Source of the DNA: Opitutaceae bacterium
GTDB lineage: Bacteria > Verrucomicrobiota > Verrucomicrobiia > Opitutales > Opitutaceae
DNA: 36,721 nucleotides
Direction: 5' to 3'
Assembly: GCA_023269585.1 (NCBI GenBank)
Contig: JAHFTC010000031.1
Span: forward strand, 1 to 36,721
Each line of letters opens with the position of its first letter. Position 1 is the stretch's first letter. The notes under the pieces are model-generated. The model made no database searches and was not told the origin of the DNA. It was given only the letters and a program-made list of their open reading frames with translations. Made by a program: the position numbers and the translations under genes. This document shows positions 25,748 to 34,322 of this stretch, in pieces.

Positions 25748-26830
25748 ATGAGCTACGAGATGAACGATCTGTTGGAGCTGGTCTGCGAGGAGAACGCCTC
25801 CGACCTGCACATCCATGTCGGCCAGCCGCCGACCCTGCGCATCAGCGGCGCAATGACTCCGATCGAGGGCCCGCCGCTCACGCCCTACGACGCGGAGCAG
25901 CTGATGCTCTCGATCACGCCCGACCACCACCAGCAGGGCCTCAAGCTCAACGGCGGCGCCGACTTCGGCTTCGCCTACCTCGACAAGGCCCGCTTCCGCG
26001 TGGCCGTCTTCAAAAGCAAGGGTTCCATCGGCATGGTGCTCCGCCAGATCCCGAACCGCATGTTCGGCCTGCGCGAGATCGGCCTGCCCGACAAGGTCAA
26101 GGAGCTGCTCTACCGTCCGCGCGGCCTGATCCTCGTCACCGGTCCGACCGGCTCGGGCAAGTCCACCACGCTGGCCTCGATGATCAACTACATCAACGAG
26201 AACCGCGAGGGCCACATCATCACGATCGAGGACCCGATCGAGTATTACCACGAGCACAAACACTGTGTGGTCGCCCAGCGCGAGATCGGCGTCGACGTCC
26301 CCAACTTCGCCGAGGCGATCCGCCGCGCGCTGCGCATGGACCCCGACTACATCCTCGTCGGTGAAATGCGCGATCTGGAGACCATCGAGGCCGCGATCAC
26401 GGCGGCCGAGACCGGCCACTTGGTTTTCGCCACCCTGCACACCAACGGCGCCGCGAAGACCATCGACCGTATCGTCGATGCCTTCCCGTCGAACATGAAG
26501 GAAATGATCCGCACCCAGCTGGCCTCGTCGCTGGTCGCCGTCATCTCCCAGGTGCTCTGCAAGAAGAACGGCGGCGGCCGCATCGCGGGCTTCGAGCTGA
26601 TGGTTGCGACGACTTCCATCCAGTCACTCATCCGCGAGAACAAGACTTTCCGCATCACCTCCGACATCCAGACCGGCGCCAACCTCGGTATGATCACGCT
26701 GGACGCCCATCTGCTCAGCCTCGTCAACCGCGAGATCATCTCGCCGGACGAGGCGGTGGAGAAGGCGCAGGACGCGAACGGCATGCGCGAACGCCTCGTC
26801 GGCATGGGCATGCACCTGAAGGAAGTCTGA
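25748..26830 (+). CDS. pilT: Twitching motility retraction ATPase PilT
   Basis: PilT disassembles the type IV pilus to give retraction, twitching and DNA uptake. The 360-residue length and motifs match the family. [30 protein letters not shown] is the N-terminal PAS-like domain. Walker A GPTGSGKS is at 132-139. [24 protein letters not shown] is the Asp box region, [16 protein letters not shown] is Walker B, and [11 protein letters not shown] is the His box. [22 protein letters not shown] lies near the C terminus. There is no zinc CxxC pair, as expected for PilT. The start follows a C/T-rich leader. It sits between two GspE/PilB-like ATPases with short gaps (24 and 35 bases). Confidence 0.95.
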   Translation: MSYEMNDLLELVCEENASDLHIHVGQPPTLRISGAMTPIEGPPLTPYDAEQLMLSITPDHHQQGLKLNGGADFGFAYLDKARFRVAVFKSKGSIGMVLRQIPNRMFGLREIGLPDKVKELLYRPRGLILVTGPTGSGKSTTLASMINYINENREGHIITIEDPIEYYHEHKHCVVAQREIGVDVPNFAEAIRRALRMDPDYILVGEMRDLETIEAAITAAETGHLVFATLHTNGAAKTIDRIVDAFPSNMKEMIRTQLASSLVAVISQVLCKKNGGGRIAGFELMVATTSIQSLIRENKTFRITSDIQTGANLGMITLDAHLLSLVNREIISPDEAVEKAQDANGMRERLVGMGMHLKEV

Positions 26831-26865
26831 CCCCGCCGCGGCGGGAAGCGCCGCGGCCTGCGCCC

Positions 26866-28548
26866 ATGTTCGCCCATCGCCACCGCGAGCTCGGCGAGCT
26901 GCTCTGTCACCGGGGCCTGGTGACAAAGCGCCGCTGGGACGAGGCGCGCAAGGCGGCGGGTGGGGACCGCTCGGCCGCCGACCTGCTCGACGCCACCGGC
27001 GAACTGCCCCGGGCGCGGCTGCTGGCGGCGGTCGCCGCGGAGCTGGGCCGGGCGCTGGTCGACGCCCCGGTGCGCCGGCTGGAGCCGGCGCTCGCAGCGC
27101 TGCTGCCGGCGGCGGTGGCGCGGCAGCACGGCGTGGTGCCGTGGCGGCGGGAGGCGCAACACCTTGAGGTGCTGCTGCTCGACCCGTTCGCCGGCGGCGA
27201 GCTGGGTGAACTCGAATTTGCGTTGGGCCACACCGTGCGCGGTTGCGTGGCCGACCCCGCGGTGGTCGAGGCGCTGTTGCGTGAACACTACGGCGAAGGG
27301 GCCGGAGCGTTGGCTGCGGCGCTGGTGGCCGCTCCGGAAGGGCTGGCGGCCGCCGAGCCGGCCGGGCGGGAACTCGCGGCGCAGGCGGCCGAGCTGCCGG
27401 TGGTGCGCTATGTCGACGATGTGCTGGAGCAGGCCATCCGGGAGCGGGCGTCGGACATCCATTTCGAGCCGTTCGAGCACGAATGCCGCGTGCGTTGCCG
27501 GATCGACGGCGCCCTGCGCGAGTGGCCGGCGCCGCCGGCACACCTCGCCCTGCCGGTCACCTCGCGGCTGAAGGTGCTGGCCAACCTCGACATCGCCGAG
27601 CGGCGCGTGCCGCAGGACGGGCGCATCCAATTTGAGGTGGCGGGGCGGCCGGTCGACCTGCGGGTCTCCACGCTGCCCACGCAGTGCGGCGAGAGCGTCG
27701 TGTTGCGGGTGCTCGACAGCGAACGCTCGGCGGCGATCGCCCTCGACGGCCTCGGGCTGGGCGAGGGGTTGCTGGCGGAGCTGCGCGGCGTGATCCGGCG
27801 TCCGAGCGGGATCGTGGTCGTGACGGGACCGACCGGCTCGGGCAAGACCTCCACGCTCTACGCCTGCCTGCGCGAGCTCAACGAGGCTGGCGCGAAGCTC
27901 CTCACCATCGAGGACCCCGTCGAATACGAGCTTGAAGGGGTGACGCAGGTCGCGGTGAACCCCGTCGCCGGCCTCACGTTCGCCGCGGCGCTGCGGGCGT
28001 TCCTGCGCCAGGACCCGGACATCGTGATGGTGGGCGAGATCCGGGATCTGGAGACAGCGCAGGTGGCGATCCAGGCGGCGCTCACCGGGCACCTTGTGCT
28101 CACCACGTTGCACACCAACGACGCCGCGGGAGCCGTCACCCGGCTGACCGACCTCGGGGTGGAACCGTACCTCGTGGCCGCGAGCCTGGAGGCGGTGGTG
28201 GCGCAACGGTTGGTGCGCTGCATTTGTGCGGACTGCCGCTGCGAACAGGCGGCCGATCCGGAGACCTTGGCGCGCCTGACCCTGCCGGGGCGGTCGCTGA
28301 CGGGGCTGCGGTTCTACGGCGGGGCGGGCTGCCCGGTTTGCCGGGGGACCGGCTACCGCGGGCGGATGGGGTTGTTCGAACTGCTCCGGGTCGATGAGGC
28401 CATGCGGGAATTGATCGCCCGCGGCGCCGGCACGCAGGAATTGCGCGACCTGGCGCTGGCTCGCGGCATGGAAACGCTGCGCGGCCGGGGCCTCGCGGCG
28501 ATCGCCGCCCGGGCGACGACCCCGGAGGAAGTCCTCAAATATGCCTGA
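26866..28548 (+). CDS. Type II secretion / type IV pilus assembly ATPase (GspE/PilB family), second copy
   Basis: This 560-residue paralogue of the ATPase two genes upstream has the same core but a distinct N-terminal region (residues 1-145: ELGELLCHRGLVTKRRWDEA, LEVLLLDPFAG). RERASDIHFEPFEHECRVRCRIDG precedes Walker A GPTGSGKT at 321-328. IEDPVEYELEGVTQVAVN is the Asp box, DIVMVGEIRDLETAQVA is Walker B, and GHLVLTTLHTND is the His box. Zinc cysteines are C454/C457 and C489/C492. All catalytic elements are intact, so this is not a decaying duplicate. The two assembly ATPases differ widely outside the motifs, indicating old divergence and separate machines or pilus types. ATG 26866 follows GCGCCC with no ribosome binding site. 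Confidence 0.88.
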   Translation: MFAHRHRELGELLCHRGLVTKRRWDEARKAAGGDRSAADLLDATGELPRARLLAAVAAELGRALVDAPVRRLEPALAALLPAAVARQHGVVPWRREAQHLEVLLLDPFAGGELGELEFALGHTVRGCVADPAVVEALLREHYGEGAGALAAALVAAPEGLAAAEPAGRELAAQAAELPVVRYVDDVLEQAIRERASDIHFEPFEHECRVRCRIDGALREWPAPPAHLALPVTSRLKVLANLDIAERRVPQDGRIQFEVAGRPVDLRVSTLPTQCGESVVLRVLDSERSAAIALDGLGLGEGLLAELRGVIRRPSGIVVVTGPTGSGKTSTLYACLRELNEAGAKLLTIEDPVEYELEGVTQVAVNPVAGLTFAAALRAFLRQDPDIVMVGEIRDLETAQVAIQAALTGHLVLTTLHTNDAAGAVTRLTDLGVEPYLVAASLEAVVAQRLVRCICADCRCEQAADPETLARLTLPGRSLTGLRFYGGAGCPVCRGTGYRGRMGLFELLRVDEAMRELIARGAGTQELRDLALARGMETLRGRGLAAIAARATTPEEVLKYA

Positions 28549-28584
28549 GGTGAGCCGATTAGGGCCTGCCGACCCCCGGCCCTG

Positions 28585-30279
28585 ATGAGCACCGCCGCCG
28601 CCACGACCCAGGAGACTCGCGCTCGCGAGACGCTGCGGCGCGTGACCAGCGGGCTGGAGGGCGGGGCGGTCGCTGGCATTGCGGAGATCGTGAAACTGGT
28701 CGAGGCGCTCGCCGCGAATTCCCTGACGATTTCCGTCTCCGAACTCGCCGAGTTGGTGGAGAAGGACGTGGTCGTCACCGCCAAGGTCGTGGCGGCCGCC
28801 AACACCCTCGGTTACAACCCCTCCGGCGTGGAGGTCTCCTCGATCTCGCAGGCGATCCACGTGATCGGCTTCGCGAAGATCCGTTTGCTTGCGCTGTCGC
28901 TGATGCTGATGGAAAACGCCGAGCGCACCCAGGGCGCGGAGGCTCAGCGCGAGACGGCGACGCTCGCCCTCACCAGCGGCATGATGGCGCAGGCGTGGGC
29001 GGAAGGGCAGGGGCGGGGCGACGCCGAGCAGGCGTTCCTCTGCGCCTCGCTGCGCAACTTCGGCCGCCTGCTGATCTCCGCCCTGATGCCTGACGACGAC
29101 CGCTTGGCCCGCCAGCAGGCGGAGGCGCTGGGGGATCCCGATGCCGCGTACCGCGAGGTGCTCGGTCTCACGCCGCTGGAACTCGGCTACGAACTGCTGA
29201 AGAGCTCGAACCTACCCGAGCCGTTGCTCCAGGGCCTGCGCCAATTTTCCCCCACCATGCTCGAGGCCGCGACCCTCCACCCCGTTGACGAGCTGCTCGT
29301 CGCCGCGGAGTTTTCGGTGCGCGTGTCGGAGTTGGCCCTGCGGCCGAACCTCACCCCGACCCAGTTCGGCGATGCGTCGCGGGATCTGGTCAAGCAGTTC
29401 GGCAAACACCTGCGGGTCGATGGCGACCAGATCAAGTCGATGTTCGAACGGGCCGAGCAGCGAATGGCGGCTTTCGGCCAGGCGTTCGGTCTGCAGACGA
29501 TGAGTCGCAGCGTGACGGGAAAGCTCTCCGCGCGGCGGCAGAACAAACCGTTGCCGGGTGCGCTGCCGTCGGTCGCCGCGCCGCGGCCGCCACCCGCGGT
29601 CGCCCCCTTGTCATCTTCATCCACGGCGCCGGGCGAAGCGGCGGGGCCGCCGCCCACGGCAGCGTCCGCCGGTCTGCCACCGCCTGCAGCCCCCGGAACG
29701 AACCTTCCCGGAACGGTCCCGGCGGAGGCGTCCGCCAGTGCGGCGGAACCGGTGAAGGAGCGCCGACCGTTGATCGAGGTGCTGCATGAGACGGTGGCGC
29801 GGTGTGCGGAGATGCTCGGTCAACCCGTGGTCAACGAGGAGGCGATGGCGGCAGTGATCAGCGCCGCGCTGCTCGAGGGTTGGGCGGCCGAGGAGGTGGT
29901 GGTGCTGCTCGAGCGCGGGAAGGGCAGTTTCGCCACGAGCGCCGGAGCCGGGAAGCGCTGGCGGGAATTTCGGCAGAAGATGGGTTTCCGTCGCGACGAG
30001 CGCAACGTGCTCGGGGTGGCCGTGGCCCGTTGCGAGCCCGTGCTCATCCATGATGCCACCGATCCCAAGATCGATCCTTACCTGCCCGTGTGGTTGAAGG
30101 GCGGACTGCAGCTCTACTCGTGCATCATTATCCCGGGTGGCGACGCCAAGAACTCGAACTCCGTGCTCTTCGTCGGCTGGAAGGTGCGGCAGAAGGTCGC
30201 GCTCGCCCCGGAGGAGTTGCGGAGCCTGCGCGCGCTCCTCGGCATGGTCCTGACCGCCCGCCGCCTGGCCGGCGTGTGA
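28585..30279 (+). CDS. HDOD domain protein with Pro/Ala linker and C-terminal GAF-like region
   Basis: The 564-residue protein has an HDOD domain at about residues 30-250: EIVKLVEALAANSLTISVSELAELVEKDVVVTAKVVAAANTLGYNP, then ISQAIHVIGFAKIRLLALSL, and NFGRLLISALMP. HDOD domains are HD-fold relatives that have lost metal ligands and act as signalling scaffolds, often linked to pili, motility and cyclic-di-GMP. A disordered linker rich in Pro, Ala and Ser spans 322-392. The C-terminal 170 residues (RRPLIEVLHETVARCAEMLGQ, VLGVAVARCEPVLIHDATDPKIDPYLPVWLKGG, SCIIIPGG, NSVLFVGWK) look like a GAF-type sensor. The gene follows the second ATPase by 36 bases, so a role in pilus control is an attractive inference. 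No catalytic residues are claimed. Confidence 0.8.
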   Translation: MSTAAATTQETRARETLRRVTSGLEGGAVAGIAEIVKLVEALAANSLTISVSELAELVEKDVVVTAKVVAAANTLGYNPSGVEVSSISQAIHVIGFAKIRLLALSLMLMENAERTQGAEAQRETATLALTSGMMAQAWAEGQGRGDAEQAFLCASLRNFGRLLISALMPDDDRLARQQAEALGDPDAAYREVLGLTPLELGYELLKSSNLPEPLLQGLRQFSPTMLEAATLHPVDELLVAAEFSVRVSELALRPNLTPTQFGDASRDLVKQFGKHLRVDGDQIKSMFERAEQRMAAFGQAFGLQTMSRSVTGKLSARRQNKPLPGALPSVAAPRPPPAVAPLSSSSTAPGEAAGPPPTAASAGLPPPAAPGTNLPGTVPAEASASAAEPVKERRPLIEVLHETVARCAEMLGQPVVNEEAMAAVISAALLEGWAAEEVVVLLERGKGSFATSAGAGKRWREFRQKMGFRRDERNVLGVAVARCEPVLIHDATDPKIDPYLPVWLKGGLQLYSCIIIPGGDAKNSNSVLFVGWKVRQKVALAPEELRSLRALLGMVLTARRLAGV

Positions 30280-30363
30280 GGGTTTCGGTTTTTTGCTTCC
30301 TCCGCGCGAGCCGGCCGGTTTGCTGGTCGGGTTTCGCCCAACGCCTTCAACCAACCAACGCCC

Positions 30364-31947
30364 ATGTCCAGCAATCGTAAGCCCGTGCTCCTCGTCATCC
30401 GCGACGGCTGGGGATTCAATCCCCACCCCGACCAGGACCAGTACAACGCCGTGAAGCTCGCCCGTACGCCGTGCGACGACTGGCTCCAGGCCAACTACCC
30501 GAAGACCCTCGTCGCCGCCTCCGGCCTCGATGTCGGCGTGCCGGTGGGCGTGATGGGCAACAGCGAGGTCGGTCACCAGAACATCGGTGCCGGCCGCATC
30601 GTCGACCAGGAGATCGTGCGCATCACCAAGGCGCTCTTCGAGGGCGATCTCGAGAGGAACGACGTGTGGCTGGCCGCCATCAAGCGCGTGAAGGAACGCG
30701 GCTCGAAGCTGCACTTCATGGGCCTGTGCTCCGACGCCGGCGTGCACGCGCTCCTCGAACACCTCTACGGCTTCCTCCTGCTGGCCAAGAAGGCCGGCGT
30801 GACCAAGGACGTCTACATCCACGCGCTCATGGACGGCCGCGACACGCCGCCGAAGAGCGGCCTGGAGTTCATGCGCCAGCTCGACGCCAAGCTGAAGGAG
30901 ATCGGCGTGGGCCAGGTCGCCAGTGTTTGCGGACGCTTCTGGGCCATGGATCGCGACAACCGCTGGGATCGCGTGAGCAAGGCCTACTATCTCCTCACCG
31001 GCCAGAAGGCCGATGCCACCGCGAAGAGCGCCGTCGAGGCCGTGCAGGCCTACTACGACAAGCCGCTCAGCGAGACGCAGAACGGCGACGAGTTTGTATC
31101 GCCGACGTGGATCGTCGGCGCCGACGGCAAGCCCGTGGCCGCGATGGGCGACGGCGACGCCGTGATCTTCTTCAACTTCCGCGGCGACCGCCCGCGCGAG
31201 ATCAGCCGGGCGTTTGCCGAGGAGAACTTCACGGAGTTCGAGCGCGGCAGGAAGCTCGACCTGTTCTTCGCCGGCCTCACGCAGTACCAGAAGAGCCTGC
31301 CGATCGAGGCGATCCTCAAGAAACCCGCCAAGATGAAGAACATCCTCGGCGAGTGGGTCAGCCAGCACGGCAAGACGCAGTTCCGTTCCGCGGAGACGGA
31401 GAAGTTCCCGCACGTGACCTTCTTCTTCAACGACTATCGCGAGGAGCCGTTCCCCGGCGAGGAGCGCGGCATGGCCTCCAGCCCGAAGGTCGCCACCTAC
31501 GATCTCGCGCCCGACATGTCGGCGGCGAGCGTCACCGTGATCGCGCGCGACGCCATCACCTCCGGCAAGTACGATCTGCTCGTCATCAACTACGCCAATC
31601 CCGACATGGTCGGCCACACCGGCTCGGTGCCCGCGGCGGTCCGCGCCTGCGAGGCCACCGACCTCGGGGTGGGCGTGCTCGTCGAGGCGGTGCTGAAGAT
31701 GGGCGGCAAGGCCGTGATCTGCGCCGACCATGGCAACGCCGAGCAGCTCTGGGACGCGGAGATCAACAGCCCCCACACCGCGCATACGCTCAACCTCGTC
31801 GAGGTGTTCGTGGCCGGCGAGGGCTTCTCGAAGCAGACCAAGATGCGCAGCGGCGGCCGCCTGGCCGACATCGCGCCGACGGTGCTCAAGCTCATGGGCC
31901 TGCCCCAGCCGGCGGAGATGACCGGCCAGTGCCTCTTCGAGGCCTGA
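30364..31947 (+). CDS. gpmI: 2,3-bisphosphoglycerate-independent phosphoglycerate mutase
   Basis: GpmI interconverts 3- and 2-phosphoglycerate in glycolysis and gluconeogenesis using two metal ions (often manganese). The 527-residue protein starts with VLLVIRDGWGFNP and has the phosphorylated serine in VGVMGNSEVGHQNIGAG (Ser67). The phosphotransferase insert has HFMGLCSDAGVHALLEHLYG, IHALMDGRDTPPKSG and RFWAMDRDNRWDR. The metal ligands of the alkaline-phosphatase-like domain follow: NFRGDRPRE, NYANPDMVGHTG, CADHGNAEQ and HTAHTLN. Length and motif order are normal. ATG 30364 is preceded by CAACCAACGCCC. An 84-base gap separates it from the HDOD gene. A large hairpin without T tract follows 28 bases after the stop codon. 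Confidence 0.95.
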   Translation: MSSNRKPVLLVIRDGWGFNPHPDQDQYNAVKLARTPCDDWLQANYPKTLVAASGLDVGVPVGVMGNSEVGHQNIGAGRIVDQEIVRITKALFEGDLERNDVWLAAIKRVKERGSKLHFMGLCSDAGVHALLEHLYGFLLLAKKAGVTKDVYIHALMDGRDTPPKSGLEFMRQLDAKLKEIGVGQVASVCGRFWAMDRDNRWDRVSKAYYLLTGQKADATAKSAVEAVQAYYDKPLSETQNGDEFVSPTWIVGADGKPVAAMGDGDAVIFFNFRGDRPREISRAFAEENFTEFERGRKLDLFFAGLTQYQKSLPIEAILKKPAKMKNILGEWVSQHGKTQFRSAETEKFPHVTFFFNDYREEPFPGEERGMASSPKVATYDLAPDMSAASVTVIARDAITSGKYDLLVINYANPDMVGHTGSVPAAVRACEATDLGVGVLVEAVLKMGGKAVICADHGNAEQLWDAEINSPHTAHTLNLVEVFVAGEGFSKQTKMRSGGRLADIAPTVLKLMGLPQPAEMTGQCLFEA

Positions 31948-31974
31948 GCCCGCAGTAGCGAACCGATGAATCCA

Positions 31975-32000
31975 CCCGGCGGCCCGCGCAGGCCGCCGGG
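31975..32000 (+). terminator. GC hairpin downstream of gpmI, possible terminator
   Basis: CCCGGCGGCC and GGCCGCCGGG form a perfect 10-bp stem with loop CGCGCA, starting 28 bases after the gpmI stop codon. There is no T tract, only ACATTTCC, so it may end transcription with Rho or protect the 3' end instead of acting as a classic terminator. Confidence 0.5.
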
Positions 32001-32063
32001 ACATTTCCGGCGCGGGCGGAGCGCGGTGTTGCCAAATTCGCGGGATGTTCACAACATCGGGTC

Positions 32064-32489
32064 ATGGTACCCCGGCCCCTCATCCCCCTGCTGGCGTTCT
32101 GCGTGTTTTTCAACCTGGTGGTAGCGGCGCCCGAGCCCGGACGCAGCGGCAACATCGACCGGCCGCAGGCGCCGGCGATCGTCCAGAAAACCATCACAGT
32201 GGAAGTCCTCACGCCCGACGGCGCGTGGGAACTCAAGATCGAGGAGGTGCGCCAGGTGAAGAACGAGCTCTGGGTCTTCGCCAAGGTCGAGCGCCCCAAC
32301 GGCGCGATCGGCGCGATGATGAGATCCGCCGCGAGCGACCAGGTCAGCGGTCGTTTCCCCGATGTGACGATCAAGACGTTTGTGGTGGGCAAGAATTGGA
32401 CCTGGCAGAACGACGAGGCGGTGACCTGGCTCACGAATGCCGCTGCGGTCGAGCGGCGCCGCCTCGGCCAGCGCCTCTGGCGGCGCTGA
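32064..32489 (+). CDS. Small secreted protein of unknown function
   Basis: The 141-residue product begins with a Sec signal peptide (IPLLAFCVFFNLVVAA, cleavage near residue 22). The mature part is KTITVEVLTPDGAWELKIEEVRQVKNELWVFAKVERPNG, then VSGRFPDVTIKTFVVGKNWTWQNDEAVTWL. The alternating strands suggest a small beta-sandwich that is exported or periplasmic. I do not recognise a family, and there are no cysteines in the mature region. The start ATG 32064 is chosen because the signal begins at once. A strong terminator follows, and a hairpin precedes, so it is probably a single-gene unit. Confidence 0.7.
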   Translation: MVPRPLIPLLAFCVFFNLVVAAPEPGRSGNIDRPQAPAIVQKTITVEVLTPDGAWELKIEEVRQVKNELWVFAKVERPNGAIGAMMRSAASDQVSGRFPDVTIKTFVVGKNWTWQNDEAVTWLTNAAAVERRRLGQRLWRR

Positions 32490-32517
32490 GCGCACTTTCC
32501 GGTCCGTCGGATCGCGA

Positions 32518-32547
32518 CCGCCCCGTGGTTCCGGGGCGGTTTTTTTT
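32518..32547 (+). terminator. Intrinsic terminator after the small secreted protein gene
   Basis: The stem CCGCCCCG / CGGGGCGG (extendable by one A-T pair) has a short loop and is followed by eight T residues. It is the best terminator in the window and sits 29 bases after the stop codon. Confidence 0.9.
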
Positions 32548-32618
32548 GGCACTCGGCCCCGGCGAGAAAGGCGTTGAGTCGCGCCCGGGGTGGCGAAAAC
32601 TCGCACCACTTTTCCTCC

Positions 32619-33110
32619 ATGTCGCGCCGTCCGAAACAGCCGCCCCACGTCAGCCCCATCGACCAGATCGCCCGTGCGATCGAGCAGTTCAAGGAGCGCC
32701 CCTCCTGGGATGAGTACTTTATGGCGACGGCGCACCTCATCGCCTCGCGCTCGCCCTGCGAGCGGCTGCATGTCGGTTGCGTGATCGTCTCGGCCGGCGA
32801 GCGCAGCAACCGCCTCGTGGCGGCCGGCTACAACGGCTTCCTCCCCGGCACCCCGCACGTCTCGCGGGTGCGCGACCATCACGAGCAGGGCACGGTGCAC
32901 GCCGAGCAGAACGCCATCGCCGACGCCGCGCGGCGCGGCAGCAGCCTCGACGGCTGCATCGCGTACGTGACCCATTACCCGTGCATCAACTGCGCGAAGA
33001 TCCTCGCCGCGGCCGGCATCCGCACGATCAAGTTTCACAGCGACTACCACAACGACCCGCTCGTGCCGCTCGTCATCGGCGACGCGGGCGTGGTGCTGGT
33101 GAAACTGTGA
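32619..33110 (+). CDS. dCMP deaminase-like zinc deaminase (ComEB/CDA family)
   Basis: This 163-residue cytidine/deoxycytidylate deaminase-family enzyme has RPSWDEYFMATAHLIASRSPCERLHVGCVIV at the N terminus. The zinc site is VHAEQNAI (His94, Glu96 as proton shuttle) and PCINCAK (Cys122, Cys125). YNGFLPGTPH is the nucleotide-phosphate loop typical of dCMP deaminases. The likely reaction is dCMP to dUMP, feeding thymidylate synthesis. ComEB-type proteins near competence genes have the same sequence, and here comM and pilus genes lie within 15 kb, but that link is weak. ATG 32619 was preferred over a 15-codon longer frame because homologues of this type usually begin close to this helix and the extra part is low-complexity. 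Confidence 0.85.
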   Translation: MSRRPKQPPHVSPIDQIARAIEQFKERPSWDEYFMATAHLIASRSPCERLHVGCVIVSAGERSNRLVAAGYNGFLPGTPHVSRVRDHHEQGTVHAEQNAIADAARRGSSLDGCIAYVTHYPCINCAKILAAAGIRTIKFHSDYHNDPLVPLVIGDAGVVLVKL

Positions 33111-33180
33111 GGGCCACGGGCGATTTTCGCGCTGGCGCCGGCCGCGAAACCGGGCCTGTTTCACGCTCCGTCCATCGGCG

Positions 33181-33738
33181 ATGAGAGAACGAGGCAACAA
33201 ATCCGAATGGCTGGCCGGTTCGCTGTTGCTGGCCCATCCGAAGCTGCGCGATCCCAACTTCGCGCGGACGGTCGTGCTCATGTCGCTTCACAACGCCGAG
33301 GGCGCGATGGGCGTCGTGCTTAACCGGCCGATGGGGAAGACCCTTGCCGATCTCGGCCCGGAGTTCCGGCGCAGCGAGCTGGCCCAGGTGCCGGTGTATT
33401 GCGGCGGCCCCGTCAACCCCGAGCAGCTCATCCTCGTCGCCTGGCAGACGACCTCGCTCGACGGCACGTTCAAACTCTACTTCGGCCTCGCCCCGGACAA
33501 GCTGCGCGAACTCATGGGCGAGACGGCCCTGGAGGTGCGCGCCTTCCTCGGCTACTCCGGCTGGACGGGCGGCCAGCTGGAGAGCGAGATGAAGCAGGAC
33601 ACTTGGCTGGTCTCGCCGGTCCCGGCGGAGTTGCTCGGCCGTCTCGACGGTCTGGATCTCTGGAAGCGGATCGTCGGCGGCCTCGGCCCGGAGTGGCGCG
33701 TGATCGTCGACGAACCCGAGGATCCGAGCCAGAACTGA
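33181..33738 (+). CDS. yqgE: YqgE/AlgH family protein (UPF0301)
   Basis: The 185-residue protein shows the family signature FARTVVLMSLHNAEGAMGVVLNRP (residues 27-50). CGGPVNPEQLILV comes next, and GYSGWTGGQLESEM begins at 124. The biochemical function is unsettled; AlgH was first named for alginate control in Pseudomonas, but a general protein-interaction or redox role is suspected. The gene lies 20 bases before the next small gene, 70 bases after the deaminase gene, all on the plus strand, so the three may be co-transcribed. Start ATG 33181 has no clear ribosome binding site. Confidence 0.9.
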   Translation: MRERGNKSEWLAGSLLLAHPKLRDPNFARTVVLMSLHNAEGAMGVVLNRPMGKTLADLGPEFRRSELAQVPVYCGGPVNPEQLILVAWQTTSLDGTFKLYFGLAPDKLRELMGETALEVRAFLGYSGWTGGQLESEMKQDTWLVSPVPAELLGRLDGLDLWKRIVGGLGPEWRVIVDEPEDPSQN

Positions 33739-33758
33739 CCGCCCCGACCCTTTCACCG

Positions 33759-34250
33759 ATGAAGCTCCAGCTCACGCCCAAGGAATACCGCCGCCTCCTC
33801 CAGATGCTCTACATCGCCGACCATGTCCTCAACGGACGGCGCGACGACGAGCCCGTGGGCCTGCGCCTGAAGTGCGAGGAGGCGTTGCAGGGGTTTCTGG
33901 GATACGCGGAGGGGTTCGGCTGTGCGGATCTGGTCGAGCAGCCCGAGGAGGCGCTGTTCAACTTCACCACGGCCATGCCCGAGGAGCCCGGCGTGAGCGA
34001 GGCGATCAACGACTACGACGAGGACACCTTCTGGCAGGAGCTCGTCACCCGCTTGGCCGAGCGCGACTACGAGCGCATCCACGGCCGGCCCGCCTCGCCG
34101 GATCCGGACGGCGCGCCCGAGACCGACGAGCAGCACACCGAGCGCGCGGCGGAGCTGAAGACACTCGAGGAGGGCTATTGGAAGGAGTTCGAGGCGGTGG
34201 GCGTGAAGCACCTCGAGCTCATCAAGGGCGGTTTCGGCCGGCCTTCGTGA
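33759..34250 (+). CDS. Conserved-looking acidic cytosolic protein, unknown function
   Basis: The 163-residue product is rich in Glu and Asp and mainly helical (LTPKEYRRLLQMLYIADHVLNGRRDDE, LRLKCEEALQGFLGYAEGFGCADLVEQ, EEPGVSEAINDYDEDTFWQELVTRLAERDYERIHG). It has neither signal peptide nor membrane segment and I know no named domain for it. The real start is ATG 33759; the frame upstream overlaps yqgE and is not coding. Its 20-base distance from yqgE suggests co-translation or at least co-transcription. Codon use is like that of neighbouring genes, so it looks a normal resident gene. Confidence 0.72.
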   Translation: MKLQLTPKEYRRLLQMLYIADHVLNGRRDDEPVGLRLKCEEALQGFLGYAEGFGCADLVEQPEEALFNFTTAMPEEPGVSEAINDYDEDTFWQELVTRLAERDYERIHGRPASPDPDGAPETDEQHTERAAELKTLEEGYWKEFEAVGVKHLELIKGGFGRPS

Positions 34251-34322
34251 CGCGTGCCTTCCGCCTCGTCGGGCCGGGTGTGCCCACCGCGTTGAGACGC
34301 TGCCTCCGGAGAACGCCGCGGC

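Noticed and set aside
26347..28860. 837-codon minus-strand frame over the second assembly ATPase and pilT end
   Set aside because: A shadow of two well-defined genes with His/Arg-rich nonsense sequence; such long antisense frames are expected at this GC content.
29617..32052. 811-codon minus-strand frame across the HDOD gene and gpmI
   Set aside because: Covers two clear plus-strand genes and has no recognisable motif.
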